Shown in pieces: positions 9,996 through 20,848 of a stretch of DNA of 38,846 nucleotides. Positions within the stretch are counted from its first letter, which is position 1. Every line of letters begins with the position of its first letter. A program made the position numbers and the translations under genes. The DNA lies in NCBI GenBank assembly GCA_019649035.1, contig BMAT01008623.1:350855-389700 (forward strand), written 5' to 3'. The stretch comes from Elysia marginata. Lineage: Eukaryota > Mollusca > Gastropoda > Plakobranchidae. The notes beneath the pieces were generated by a model. That model was given only the letters and a program-made list of their open reading frames with translations, was not told the origin of the DNA and made no database searches.

Positions 9996-10890
9996 CTTTT
10001 CCCTCCATGTCAGTGACTCAAACTGTTCCAACTACTTCAGCAGGCGGCTACCAAAGTGTTTTCCATTATTTGCTCGTAAAAAAAATTCTTAATTTAGGAA
10101 AAAAAATCAAAATAGCAATCAGTTTTGAAAAATTGAATTCAAACTGTTAACTAAAGCTATGACTCTATGAGCCCTTGATCCGGTTGTGGAGCCGAGCAGA
10201 CTGTAAGATGGACTGCCTCTCTCACAGCCTGCCACAGGTAAAGGATTTTTGTTTACACCATCATCTCCTGAGTATCACTGATATGCTTTGAAGACTATGA
10301 AAGACGCTTTCCTGTCTGCTGGACATGTTTAACAGCCTCGCTCATCTTTAATCCTGCCTGTTCTGTGATGTTTCCATGCCGTTAGCTTTGGCGGCTCTAT
10401 CTAGTTCTGAGCCTGCAAGTCCATCAATATCATCAGCAGGATTATTCTGCCACCAATGCTGACTGTTTTCTCAGTGATCTTCAAGTGCATCTTTCATGAC
10501 TCTTTCAAGGAGAACAATGGAGTGTGCCGGGAAACGTGTTCAAACAGGTTATGAAAAAAAACATTGCAGACTAAAATCTCACGTGAAACAACTGACTCAG
10601 GTCCTAAAGTTTGTAGCATAATACTTGAACTCTCGCCCTTCAATTTTGCTATGTCTGAGATCATTTTTGCTCTGTTTGTACACTTTGCGCACAAGAGAGT
10701 GAATAATGAGAAGTAAAAATATGATAATCGCCAAATGCCCTGAATTATTGTGCAAAAAAAGTGTTAGCCAAGAGTGAAAACGTATTTTCATGTGCAAAAA
10801 TATATTCAAGGAAGAAAAATTGCATAATTGCTGTGTTTGAATATCACCTAATTTGTATTTGTAATAAACGAAAACATTGCATGTATTTTT
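9996..10890 (+). other. Probable 3' UTR of the PLEKHA-like gene
   Basis: The sequence after the stop keeps moderate GC content to about 10550, then becomes AT-rich. AATAAA at 10863-10868 is the first good poly(A) signal. A strong donor-like sequence (GCCACAG then GTAAAG, 10238) could allow splicing within the UTR. The end point is inferred. Confidence 0.45.
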
Positions 10891-12220
10891 TTTCAGTGGC
10901 CCGTTTTTTTCCTTCTTCGTTTTGCAGCAATAATAAGATGTCAATAATTTTGCCAATGAAAAACTGATGAGCTTTATGGCGTAACTTTGTGTAACATTTC
11001 TACGCACTCGGATACATGTGTTTTTTTGTATCAGCTGACAACATGATTTTATGTAAATGAATTGCATGCATTTCTTGAACTGTATGAATGATTTATCCTG
11101 CCTTCCATGTTCCATGTCATGTGAAACCAGAAAGTGTCCTATTACACTTTACTTATAGTACAGATCTACGGTTTTAGATTATTATTGTTATTATTATTGT
11201 CATTATTATTGTTTTAGGTTTTAATGCTCCACTCATGATAAAGGTATGTGATATCCTGAAGGTGAGATGGCAAGTTGAAGTGCTGGCTACAATTACGTTT
11301 AAAAAGTTTGCAGGTGGCACAAGTTGAGTTGTGTTGATGTTAGACCAGGTAGTGTCGGCTTAGATCTCCTGTTGGTGTTGAAATATCTTATGAAACAAAC
11401 AAAGAAACGAGGTTGGGGTGTCATATTATCAAGCAACAAAAGATAAAGTCTGCATGAGGTCACAGAATTTGTGTTTATTTTTACAGTGACCTCTGCTTAA
11501 GTTAAATTGACCTTAAGGGGACATAACCTATACCATTGACTTTGGTAAGAAATCAAGTTTAAATGTATGTGCTAAATTAATTCTTGTAATTTAGAAATGT
11601 GCCCATGGGACAAAAGACAAGTAAAGTGAAAATCGACTTAGTAACTTGAAATTCATTACAGGTTACTATATAGGAAAAAATTTCAACAATTTTTTCAGAA
11701 AAAATATATCTAAAATAATATGAACTATTTTAAACTTTTTATAACCTTTTTTTTTACAAATTGTTTTTTAATTTTGTTCTTAAGCCAAGTTAAGGTATAT
11801 TAAAAAACTATTTCTTTCAGACAGTAGAACATGACAGGGCAGACTGTCATTTCACTGGTTATGGTGGTCCTAGCAGGCTGTCGTGTATGCTTATACATTT
11901 GAGTGCAGGTTCAAGATAAAGAAGCAAAATATCTGTTAACCCAATCCAAGCTAAAGCCAGGGAGATAAATCTGTAAAAAATTTCTAAAAAAAATTTATTT
12001 AAAAAAAAATTATGGTCAAAGGTACACAACCCAGGATTTTTTGGAGTAACTTAGTTTTTCGGGTGTTATTTCCCTTGGATCAATTACCATAGGGAGCTCC
12101 CTTTCTGCTAGAGATTACTTTTTAGTTATTTTGTGGTTATTTCCCCTTAGGGCGCATACGGGCGCATTAGCCTGGAAAGACTTAAAATTAAGGATCTATG
12201 AGTTGGGTATTTGTCTTGCA
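10891..12220. other. Gene-poor AT-rich region
   Basis: This is intergenic or extended 3' UTR. It holds an ATT-rich run (11176-11215) and a degraded pogo-like MITE at 11484-11662. I see no coding exons. Confidence 0.5.
11484..11662. mobile_element. Degraded short pogo-like MITE (CTTAAGT subfamily)
   Basis: The left end is TA then CAGTGACCTCTGCTTAAGTT, followed by GGGGACATAACC. The right end contains AATCGACTTAGTAACTTG. It resembles the element at 28725-28892 and the half-copy near 16262-16345, where GGGGACAT also occurs in inverse orientation. The boundaries on the right are uncertain. Confidence 0.4.
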
Positions 12221-12462
12221 ATATGGATGAACGAGTCAGAAGTCATAAGTTTTACATTACAACTACGAGGTTTTTTGATATTTTGAACTAATGCATTTTT
12301 CTGAGCTTCCGAGTGTAACAAGTTGCATTAGGTTATTAAAGTTTTGTGAAAAGATATTAGAAATTCACTAAATATAAAAATAGAGACAGAGGAACAAATC
12401 CGCCTTTTATGGCGTTTTTCCCAAAACTAAAATTTCTGACTTCCTACTGATCTGTCATAGGC
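12221..12462. mobile_element. MITE family 1, degenerate copy 2
   Basis: The left end ATGGATGAACGAGTCAGAAG corresponds to the family terminus. The interior AGTTTTACATTAC and GAACTAATGCATTTTT align in order with the copies at 17806 and 33093. The right end, AATTTCTGACTTCCTACTG, matches the AAATTTCCGACTTCCGACTC end of the 17806 copy. The TIRs are heavily mutated. Confidence 0.5.
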
Positions 12463-13682
12463 GTGAAACATTCTTGTACAATGTGTGATATTGTGACAAT
12501 ATTTTTCCACTTCTATGCACTTGATGTAATCTACTAATGTATTGTACTTGACGTAATATACTAATGTTTTGTATTGTACTAACATATTGTAAGCCTGATG
12601 GGGATGTAGCATGATGAAAACTTTATCTCTTTCTTTGTTTCCTACAGAAATGTTTTCTTTTTACATTTACCGAAGCAATACTGCTGAAGACATAAAACTT
12701 TCCATTCCTTGTTAAATTTTTTATATATCTTTATCATGTTTATTATATTTTTAAATAACATCGAGCTGTTGATCTAATTCATATCTTTCTGAGATGTATA
12801 ACAAATGTAATATATATATAATTATAAACACAGAAAAATATACTCATATATCTACATATTTATATAGATACTATTACAATTCCATAATAGTTTTTTTTAT
12901 TTACCTCCAAGAGCACCCATATACCTGGTGTTAAGTTCTATGAGTGAAGTTTTTTCCTTTGTCTTCCTGTACATATTAATGTGTAATGTAAGTCTGTCAA
13001 GCAAAATTGAGAAAAATCAAAGATAATAATTAAGATAATGTATACATTTCTTAATCTTAACACAATAACCATTCCTATTTTTTTTTTAAACAAAATGCAG
13101 ATGCAGAATTGGTTTGAAATGCTTGTTGTCCATGTAGCATAAATGTTGATTTTTTTTTCTTCTCAAGTCCAGTTCAGATATTTTGAACCTCATGGAACAA
13201 AGTTAAACTCCAAATTATAAAGGGATTTCAACTTAGCAGCAGCATAATATGTACAAGAGATATTAAGAGTGGTAATATAAATATCGTTCAAAATAACAAG
13301 TAGGTGTATTCCAACTATCTAGGTTCAAGTTATCTGCACTCTGCTATTCAAGAAAAACTTTTTATGTTTTACCATATGAAGGGAAGTCAGGAAACTGGGT
13401 TTTTAAAAATAATGAACTTGTTTTGAATTTGGAATTCTCACATCTGATTCAGTTCGCCTAGTCGTGTGACAGAAGTTTGAACTAGCGGAGGCAGATCTGT
13501 ACACCACGGTTGTTAGCAGTTGTTTCTTTTTTTTGTTGAATTCAATTGTGTAAATCTTCTGTGTTATACTTTATCACCATTCCATCCATAATAATATTTT
13601 GTCTTCTGTTTTTGTTTCACAGTTGCCGCTTTGTGGCTAATTTTTTTTTTGTGCAAAGAGGCTACTTTAAAAACTTTTATTA
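12463..13682. other. Gene-poor AT-rich region
   Basis: Very AT-rich sequence with a short TA-rich run near 12810-12870. I see no exon, repeat family or RNA gene here. Confidence 0.5.
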
Positions 13683-14090
13683 ATTCAGACCTGAGTACAA
13701 GTTGTATGATAGAGTTCCTCTGTTTGTGTGTGTATTCAGACCTGAGTACATGTTGTATCATAGAGTTGCTCTGTTTGTGTGTGTGTGTATTCAGACCTGA
13801 GTACATGTTNNNNNNNNNNNNNNNNNNNNNNNNNNNNNNNNNNNNNNNNNNNNNNNNNNNNNNNNNNNNNNNNNNNNNNNNNNNNNNNNNNNNNNNNNNN
13901 NNNNNNNNNNNNNNNNNNNNNNNNNNNNNNNNNNNNNNNNNNNNNNNNNNNNNNNNNNNNNNNNNNNNNNNNNNNNNNNNNNNNNNNNNNNNNNNNNNNN
14001 NNNGTATGATAGAGTTGCTCTGTTTGTGTGTGTGTGTTCAGACCTGAGTACATGTTGTATGATAGAGTTGCTCTGTTTGTGTGTGTGTTC
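13683..14090. repeat. 51-54-bp minisatellite with GT tail, containing an assembly gap
   Basis: The unit begins TTCAGACCTGAGTACATGTT and ends in a variable GTGTGT run. At least two full copies lie before the gap (13683-13800) and two after (14004-14090). The 194 N at 13810-14003 interrupt the array, so the true copy number is unknown. Open frames reported across the N run are meaningless. Confidence 0.88.
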
Positions 14091-15440
14091 TCTATCATAT
14101 GTAGCTTGGCTCAAGCAGTCTACAAAATGTAACAAAAACAAATGTAACATGTGACAGTTTGAAGCTGTCAAAATAATATTTTAAGATTTAATACCTAGCG
14201 TTCAACCTCAAGAATTGCAGTTTAGACTAGGGGAGTCTTCACCTTGCTAACATTTGTTAACCTGTTTTCAATAATGTGTGAATACTCACACTAAGTTTTG
14301 ACAGTGTAGGAATTTAAATTCAATGCACTAACCACAGATGCCATTTATAGTCCTTTCAATTGACCTACTTAGAGTTAGATTTGTGTGATTGTTGTTTTAA
14401 TTTTAATACTAGTGGATCAAAGTTTGTGGCTAGTCGTTGTTTTTAACTATTGGAGTAGAAATATTGAATGTTTCAGAACACATCTGAGACTGACTACAAG
14501 CCGAATCAACTTGCAATGTGTAGACTAACTTAATCAATCCTATGACTTAATGATATATCTGCGGTGTGAGAAAAACAATTTCTTCTTTTTCTTTTCTGAA
14601 TATCTCCTTGTTAATTGTGAATAGACTATTCTTTTCTTTTTTATTAGAAGAATGAAGTTTACTTTGACAGCGGTTGTGAGACGTTGTGAGACATTATTCC
14701 TCGTTTACAAATAAATTTACATATTTCTTTTTAGCTTTTTAACAATATTTTTTTTTATATATTGTGGTTGTATAACTTGATATACAGGCAGTCCATGGAT
14801 GTTGATGATCACTGTGCAAGGACTTCAATCATTTTCACCTTTTATTGTGTTCAGTGAAGTTTCAGAACAAGATTGATTTTAATTATGTAAAAAAAAAATC
14901 TCTTTTTCGAAGTTTGGCAATAGCCACATGAAAATGTAAAAGAAATCAGTGCCTATTATTGAATAGCTGTTAAAGTCAAAATTTGTCTGTGAATGGTTTG
15001 AGATTTTAATGTAACAGGAGAATTTAAGTTTGTCATAGTCCATGCTATGCTTTTTTATTTCTTTGCATTCTCGTTTATAATTTTCCAAACAAAAATGTAA
15101 TTTTTTTTGTTTTTTTTTATTAATCTTGGTTTATGTTTGTTTTTGGCAGTTGCAAGGCAGAAGATCTAAATCTTTACAAGTTTTTAACAACATTTTTATT
15201 CCTGTTTTACTGCAGCTCGGCATTATTTGTTGTAATAATCAAATTTTTATATCAATTGCTTATTTTACTAAGTGGCTGTTCAACAAAGAAGTTAGAAACA
15301 AGAAAAGCTGCCCTCAAATGAGTTAGTTGTTTTAGAGAAAGCTTTGGTGAGAAAATCAAACATTAAATTTTACATTTCCTGTTTTACTATGCCTTTGTGT
15401 TGTTCTTTCTCTTCTTTGTTTTCTTTTTAACTCTGTACAG
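14091..15440. other. Intergenic region with a weak exon-like end
   Basis: Mostly AT-rich. A pyrimidine tract plus TTTTTATTAG is followed by a short frame AAGAATGAAGTTTACTTTGA (Lys-Asn-Glu-Val-Tyr-Phe) ending in TGA at 14687-14689, with AATAAA at 14710-14715. It could be a tiny terminal exon, but I cannot connect it to any upstream exon in a compatible phase with support. Confidence 0.3.
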
Positions 15441-15513
15441 CAGACCTCGGATCCAACAAACTTTGCAGGAAAATGTAAAGAGTTCCTTGAAGTCAAGGTT
15501 TGGTGAAAGCAAG
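15441..15513 (+). other. Orphan exon-like segment (73 nt)
   Basis: It lies between a strong acceptor (TTTTTAACTCTGTACAG, with a second CAG immediately after) and a good donor (GCAAG then GTATCT). The second frame is open throughout: RPRIQQTLQENVKSSLKSRF then GESK, a basic, helix-like peptide. The first frame is open until a TGA near the 3' end. Entered from exon E of the PLEKHA-like gene (phase 1) it would stop after about 12 residues. No partner exon is identified. Confidence 0.28.
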
Positions 15514-17328
15514 GTATCTTTTAAGTAGCCCAAAACGAACCAAAGAGGAAAGTTCTGCACTATCTATTAACCTTGAAACATTTTTTAGAACTCCAAAGAA
15601 TATAAAACAAATGCGTTATGCCTTACATGATTGAATCTGACTGAGTGATAGAAGCCCCTCCCCTTCCCATCCCATCTCCCCAATATGAGACTAAAGTGAA
15701 ACTGGAAGAATGAGAAGTTAGTGCGAGAGTAATCATGCTAGCTCCGATTATAGAGATCAGTCATTGTAATGTTGGGAGAGCTAGATCTGAAGAATATCAT
15801 ATCGCCACTTGACTGAAAACAGCAGGCACAGAAACATCCCGCCAGAATAAAATTATCTTGAGCTGCACTACAGTGTCTATCTTATCTACTATCTAGCCTA
15901 CAAAGACAATAGGAGACCTACGACTTTAAGTAGAGCTTCCTGAGTTTAAACTTGAATCCTGGCAGGCAGGGAATTAACAACCTTGACACTTAAGCGAAAA
16001 ATAGAACCAACCAACAAATTACCGTACTGTAATTCTTTTGTACTTCATAATGTCATATGCTTTTACTGTTACTTACGCTGTTTCTTTAAAAATTTTAAAT
16101 TATGTATTTTTATGGATTTTTTTTATTAAAATGAGTAAAAAAAAATTTTTTTTAAATAAACGACGACAACAACAACAAAATAAACAACAAATACTCAGAG
16201 AAAATTATACGGATGAAGACATGCTCAAATTTTTTATCAAGGGAGATAACCTAGCTATTACTTAACTCGATTTTTCACTTAAGTCGATCTTAGTAGTAAT
16301 GTCCCCTGGAAATCGACTTCAGCAGTGTTGACTATATATATATCTGAAAGAAGTGCTGAATTAAATGAAGAGTTGACTTGAAGCATAACAAAAATCTAAA
16401 GGAATACACAATAGGACTGCAGAACAAATTTACCGGTACTTTTAAGCAAAAGTAATACCACACTTTTTATTTAGAACAAACAGTACTGAAATAAATAGAC
16501 ACAGAAGTAAAAACTCAAAATTTTTGTCCTTCGCCACATTTCTTCAAAAAGGCTTATTCAGGTATTGTGCGTTAGTTTACAAAATCCTTGAAATTGTTAC
16601 TGCCTTTAGCACTTGTGAATTTCCACTTTTTGATTAGCAACCATAGTATGGAGTTATGGCTTCATCATATCCAGTTGTCGGACAAAGATAAACGATTGAG
16701 AATCAAGAACTCTTAAGTGTAATAAATTATCGACTGAGATTCCACTAATGAGAATTTTTAAACTCCTCTAAAAAATTATTAATATGTTTCACTGTAGAAA
16801 TAAATCAGAAGTTGAGTTCATAAAAAATCCATACAAATTTACCACAAGGAAGGCCATTTAGACGTCAAGTAAAAATAATTCTAGCCAAATATTTTTTTCT
16901 TATGATTTCAGCAATGAACAAACACAATGGTCCATTAATGTTTGAAGGCATAAGGTATGGGTCAATTTGGGTTTAAATGTTGATTTTTTTTTTTTTTAAT
17001 TTTACTTGTTCCTGCCAGACTAAATTTTCATGAGGCACATGTTCGAATCCAACCAGTCTAATGTCCCTCATATGGCAAACATTTTACAAAAAATTGCATT
17101 TGATTAGACATTCACCTAGCAAATGATGAAAAATGAGTTTAAAAAATGCCTAGTTTTTCTGAATAATTTGACTAGTCATGTGGCTATTTATTGTCAAAAT
17201 TCAGTTTGTCTCGTATTTTCTTTTTTCGCAGCTAACAAAAAGAAATTTAAAAAAAAAAAGTTCCAAAACCTTGTCCACTTACATTCCCAAATTTTATGTT
17301 AAGATTTTAAAACTAAGTAGTCAGGCTA
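15514..17328. other. Intergenic region with MITE debris
   Basis: Contains a half-copy of the CTTAAGT MITE family near 16262-16345, inverted relative to 11484. A pair of splice-like sites around 16911-16953 encloses a segment with stops in two frames. No gene is supported. Confidence 0.4.
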
Positions 17329-17349
17329 GTAATAATAATAATAATAATG

Positions 17350-17399
<50 letters not shown>

Positions 17400-17418
17400 A
17401 ATAATATTAATAATAATG
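17329..17418. repeat. (AAT)n microsatellite
   Basis: About 90 bp of nearly pure AAT trinucleotides with a few interruptions. It is followed by ACGTTTATATAGTGCTTTTA, a motif also seen next to AAT runs at about 21605-21700. This suggests a dispersed repeat with an AAT-rich end. The Asn-rich open frame across it is a product of the microsatellite. Confidence 0.9.
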
Positions 17419-17805
17419 AAGAACGTTTATATAGTGCTTTTAGTAAAGGTATACCTGTGGCTACAAAAAAACTTTTTCAATATTAATGAGTAAAAACTAT
17501 GACAAATGATAAAACAAAGATTTTGCCATTCATGAAGTTTCATAGTTTTTGAGCATTTGCTATGGTACCCAAAATTTCATCAGTTATCATAGTGACAAGT
17601 ATTTTTTTTTCAAAACTATTTTAAGAATTTCATCACTGCATTGATTGGGCTCACATCCATGCAAACAAAAAATGTAGTTTTTTCTCTCTATTTTAAAAAA
17701 CTCAAAATATCCCACACATGTCCCCCTCCATAATCTTCAAGGAAAAGCTTTAAGTTTAGTAATGACATTATATATTCTGGAATCAAAGAAATATATATGT
17801 ATTGC

Positions 17806-18043
17806 GTCCAGGGTAGATGAGTCAAGTGTCGCTGTTTTCACCTTTACTAGCGATGCTGTTTTCAACAAGACATTTTTTATGCTTTCCAAACATACAAAAT
17901 TTCATGAAAATTCTCAATACTTTGAGGGATGATACTAACAATTTTGTTGATTTCAAACACAGAGAAAAAGAAGAAAAAATAGACCTCTTAACGGCGCTTT
18001 CGCAAAAGAGAAATTTCCGACTTCCGACTCATTCATCCTGGAC
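17806..18043. mobile_element. MITE family 1, copy 3 (best preserved termini)
   Basis: The termini GTCCAGGGTAGATGAGTC and GACTCATTCATCCTGGAC are an 18-bp inverted repeat with two mismatches. Inside, TTTTCACCTTTAC, CTGTTTTCAACAAGACATTT and an AGAAAAAGAAGAAAAAATAG run occur in the same order as in the 33093 copy. The length is 238 bp. The 100-codon open frame at 17817-18119 starts inside the terminus and is not a gene. Confidence 0.82.
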
Positions 18044-18571
18044 ACCAGACATATCTATTTTGATGCCTAGCACGCCACAAGATATAAAATGCTTGGAACC
18101 AGGTCAAAATAAACTTTGAGCAAGGTTTACCTTATGCCTTCATAAGAGGATGAGAGAGTCTAAGCCTAATGGAACATCTTAACAGGTCCGCACAAAGGGA
18201 GGGTAACTTCATCTGTCACATATGCTTTCTTTGTTTTCATTTTTTTGCTTACTCAGTTACTGCATTACAAAAAAAGCAACAACTGATGCAGTGATCCAAA
18301 TTATATCTTTCCACTAGCAGTAGCCCATAGACACAAAAGTTTATCTTAATAAGGCATGTCAAGGAAATTTAGAGATAATAGAAACGATACTCTAGATGAA
18401 AGGAAAACAATAGTTGAGGATATAAAAAGTAAAAAGAGAATTTATCTTAAGGAAACTTATTCATTGCATTGGCAGTGTCATTGTTATAAATGAGCTATGC
18501 ATGTGCTTTATATTTACATAAAGTATACAAATTACCAAAATTACATGTACATATTTACAAGTGTTATGAAT
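18044..18571. other. Intergenic region downstream of SMYD4
   Basis: AT-rich sequence between the MITE and the SMYD4 poly(A) region. I see nothing to annotate. Confidence 0.5.
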
Positions 18572-18577
18572 TTTATT
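18572..18577 (-). terminator. Candidate SMYD4 poly(A) signal
   Basis: TTTATT on the + strand is AATAAA on the minus strand, about 190 nt beyond the SMYD4 stop codon. It is a plausible cleavage/polyadenylation signal for a short 3' UTR. No other canonical signal is seen between it and the stop. Confidence 0.5.
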
Positions 18578-18769
18578 ACATCTTTGGTTTGTACTCTTTA
18601 AACACAAAAAAGTGTTATTTCTTGCTAGAAGGGGTTGGGGAAAGCACTCTATCCGCTCAGACCATTAAAGACTGAATCTTTGGTGGCTACATATAAAGCA
18701 CTTGTCTAAGTTGATATAGGTTTCTATAAATGCAAAACGCAAAAGAAAATGGGGACAAAAATTAAACAA

Positions 18770-20821
18770 TTAGGCAGGGAAGCAGTTAGCTTGCATATTA
18801 AGGCACTGTTTGAAAGCCTCTTGAGAGTCGCAAATGTCTTGCCATGGACGGTGCATCTTTGACTCGGCAAACCTCAAAAAGTTCAGGAGTGTAGTGACAT
18901 TATTTTCACTTGTGTCTCCGTCGATCACCGTGGTCAGAGCCTGTCTGAAATCTGGCTCCATTTCACTTAAGCCCACAAGTGGACTTTGAATGTCCTGCCA
19001 TTTTCTACAGGTTGAACACCTGGCCTTTTTGGGATCGTTATCTCTAGGGATTTTCACTCTCCCATCACAGATGGAACAGCGCAGAACCGGCTCACAGTTT
19101 GCTATGTCAAAGTACTGCGGCCAGTTTGAGACACACGCCTCGCACCGACACGTGAAGTAATACTGAGACTGTAGGTGTGACTGTCGGGTGGCCAAGTCCA
19201 TCACAGGGTAGAGGGCTCCGTAGTTATCCTTCAGCTCTTGATCTGCTTTGATGCTTCGAATAGCACGAGCGACACAGACGTTACCGAAGGAGTGGCGTAC
19301 AACCGAAGGGTCACACGAATGATTGATGAGGCTGAGCACTGGGTATAAAGCGGCAGCGAGTTCTTTTGTGGAAGACATGGCAGGCGACTCACAGTTTAAG
19401 GAAAACTCAGACACTTCATGGGCATTGCAAGGAAGCATCATATTATTGCGTAGAAGGTGGCCGCCAACATTGCACTTCTGTCTCACTAATGAGACTTGTT
19501 GATCATTGGGTTGGCTTTGGCTAGGACCATCCCCAGAGGCATCCACATCACCATCATTATTGCACACAGGTTTCTCAGGGAAAAATCCTGAGAATTCTAA
19601 ATGTTTAACAAAGAAGAGAGCAGCCAATGTACGGCCAAGAAGATCTTGAAAAGTCCGTTCTTTATCATGATTGACAAGATGATATGCAGCTCGATAGTTG
19701 TCGGAGCAATAAACCCCTTTCTCATCAAAACCAGCATCACGCTCAATGCTTGTTTCTCCTTGAATTTGTTGAATTCCATCTAATACAGACAAACCAGCAA
19801 CAAGAATTGTGCGGAAGGAGAGAAAGGACAGGTCCCCGGTGGAGTCCTGAATGCTTTCCAGCACGCGGCACTCTGCCCAGTGGAACTTTTCCCAGGCTGC
19901 GTCGCGACAGCTGAGGCTGCAGAACACCACGCCGCTGCAGTGTCGACATGGCAACGGCAGGGCTACACGGTTACAGCAGTGCTGGCAGTGGCTCAAGTTG
20001 CACTCCCGCAGCAGAGCACAGCTGAAGGGCGTTTCCACAATCAATGTTTCTCCAATCTGTATGTCTCTCTTGGCAAACAAACCCCTCCCTCCGTGGGCAT
20101 CTAATCTGATTTCTACACACTCTGACAGGCAGGGAACTTCCTTGCTAGGGTTGCCGCTCAGCTTGGGGATTCCCTTGTGGCAATGGTTGAAGCCCTCTAT
20201 GGAGATATTGGCAGGAGGCCCCTGGATAGAGTCACACTGGTCTATGGCTTTCTTCATATCTGACACCATTGTGACCTTTTCCTTTGAACATATTTCAGCT
20301 TGATCCAATGATGCTATGGTTTTCTGGAAAGCTTTGATAGCCAGCTCTTTCTGGTTCATGTAGTACATGCATCGGCCGACTCGCTGGTGCAGCCTATAGC
20401 ACTTGTTCTCCGGATAATGATGCAGGAACGCCATCTCAATATCTTGCAGGCACAGACCATATTTCTTCATGTAGAAATTTGTGGTGGATCTGTTGTTGTA
20501 GGCCAGCGACAAGCTATCCGAATCATCTGGTGCCATGATAATACTTTGAGTGTATGCGTCCGTTGCCTCTTGATATTTCCTTGCTTTGAATAACATGTTT
20601 CCTTTGGCACGCCAACTTTCTGCATGTTTCCTGCTTTTGGGTCTGTAATTCTCTCTAACCTCAATTAAATCTTGAGCCTGGGGTAGACTGTACAAACATT
20701 CAAACCTTTCGGAGTTTGTGCCGCATTTTGAGAATGATGCAACAAACTGCTGATACTGACCAGCTTCAACGAGCTTGCTGGTCAGCTGGTCTACAAGTTT
20801 CTTGATGAGGTTCGAGTCCAT
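18770..20821 (-). CDS. SMYD4: SMYD4-like SET and MYND domain protein
   Basis: The product is 683 residues in one coding exon. An N-terminal helical/TPR-like region (about 65-195) is followed by the first SET part (236-265, GGRGLFAKRDIQIGE). A canonical MYND zinc finger follows (C279, C282, C292, C295, C301, C305, H314, C318). Next come a low-complexity insert (about 420-445), SET core NHSCDP (500-505) with Tyr534 in DNYG, and post-SET Cys558/560/563. A further CxxC pair (582/585, 602/605) follows. TPR before a split SET with MYND inside, and DNYG, indicate SMYD4 rather than SMYD1/2/3/5. The family are putative lysine methyltransferases linked to muscle and heart development. The start is M at 20821, directly on an acceptor (CTCTTTCCAG). 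A longer frame begins at 20914 but lies in repeat sequence across that acceptor. Confidence 0.93.
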   Translation of the reverse strand: MDSNLIKKLVDQLTSKLVEAGQYQQFVASFSKCGTNSERFECLYSLPQAQDLIEVRENYRPKSRKHAESWRAKGNMLFKARKYQEATDAYTQSIIMAPDDSDSLSLAYNNRSTTNFYMKKYGLCLQDIEMAFLHHYPENKCYRLHQRVGRCMYYMNQKELAIKAFQKTIASLDQAEICSKEKVTMVSDMKKAIDQCDSIQGPPANISIEGFNHCHKGIPKLSGNPSKEVPCLSECVEIRLDAHGGRGLFAKRDIQIGETLIVETPFSCALLRECNLSHCQHCCNRVALPLPCRHCSGVVFCSLSCRDAAWEKFHWAECRVLESIQDSTGDLSFLSFRTILVAGLSVLDGIQQIQGETSIERDAGFDEKGVYCSDNYRAAYHLVNHDKERTFQDLLGRTLAALFFVKHLEFSGFFPEKPVCNNDGDVDASGDGPSQSQPNDQQVSLVRQKCNVGGHLLRNNMMLPCNAHEVSEFSLNCESPAMSSTKELAAALYPVLSLINHSCDPSVVRHSFGNVCVARAIRSIKADQELKDNYGALYPVMDLATRQSHLQSQYYFTCRCEACVSNWPQYFDIANCEPVLRCSICDGRVKIPRDNDPKKARCSTCRKWQDIQSPLVGLSEMEPDFRQALTTVIDGDTSENNVTTLLNFLRFAESKMHRPWQDICDSQEAFKQCLNMQANCFPA

Positions 20822-20835
20822 CTGGAAAGAGTAAA
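20822..20835 (-). promoter_or_regulatory. Splice acceptor abutting the SMYD4 start codon
   Basis: On the minus strand TTTACTCTTTCCAG is immediately followed by ATGGACTC. The coding exon therefore begins exactly at the initiator codon, which implies an upstream 5' UTR exon and a 5' UTR intron. The next AG further upstream lies in the repeat array. Confidence 0.75.
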
Positions 20836-20848
20836 GAAAAAATATATG

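Noticed and set aside
10969-10990. Second CTGATGAG as another hammerhead core (also near 4590)
   Set aside because: Neither is followed by a stem II and GAAA, and no stem I complement is present.
17040-17060. tRNA B-box-like TGTTCGAATCC
   Set aside because: No A box, acceptor stem or anticodon arm could be built around it.
17178-17486. Asn-rich 102-codon frame
   Set aside because: It is the translation of an AAT microsatellite.
17817-18119. 100-codon + strand frame
   Set aside because: It starts inside a MITE terminus and spans the element. No protein features.
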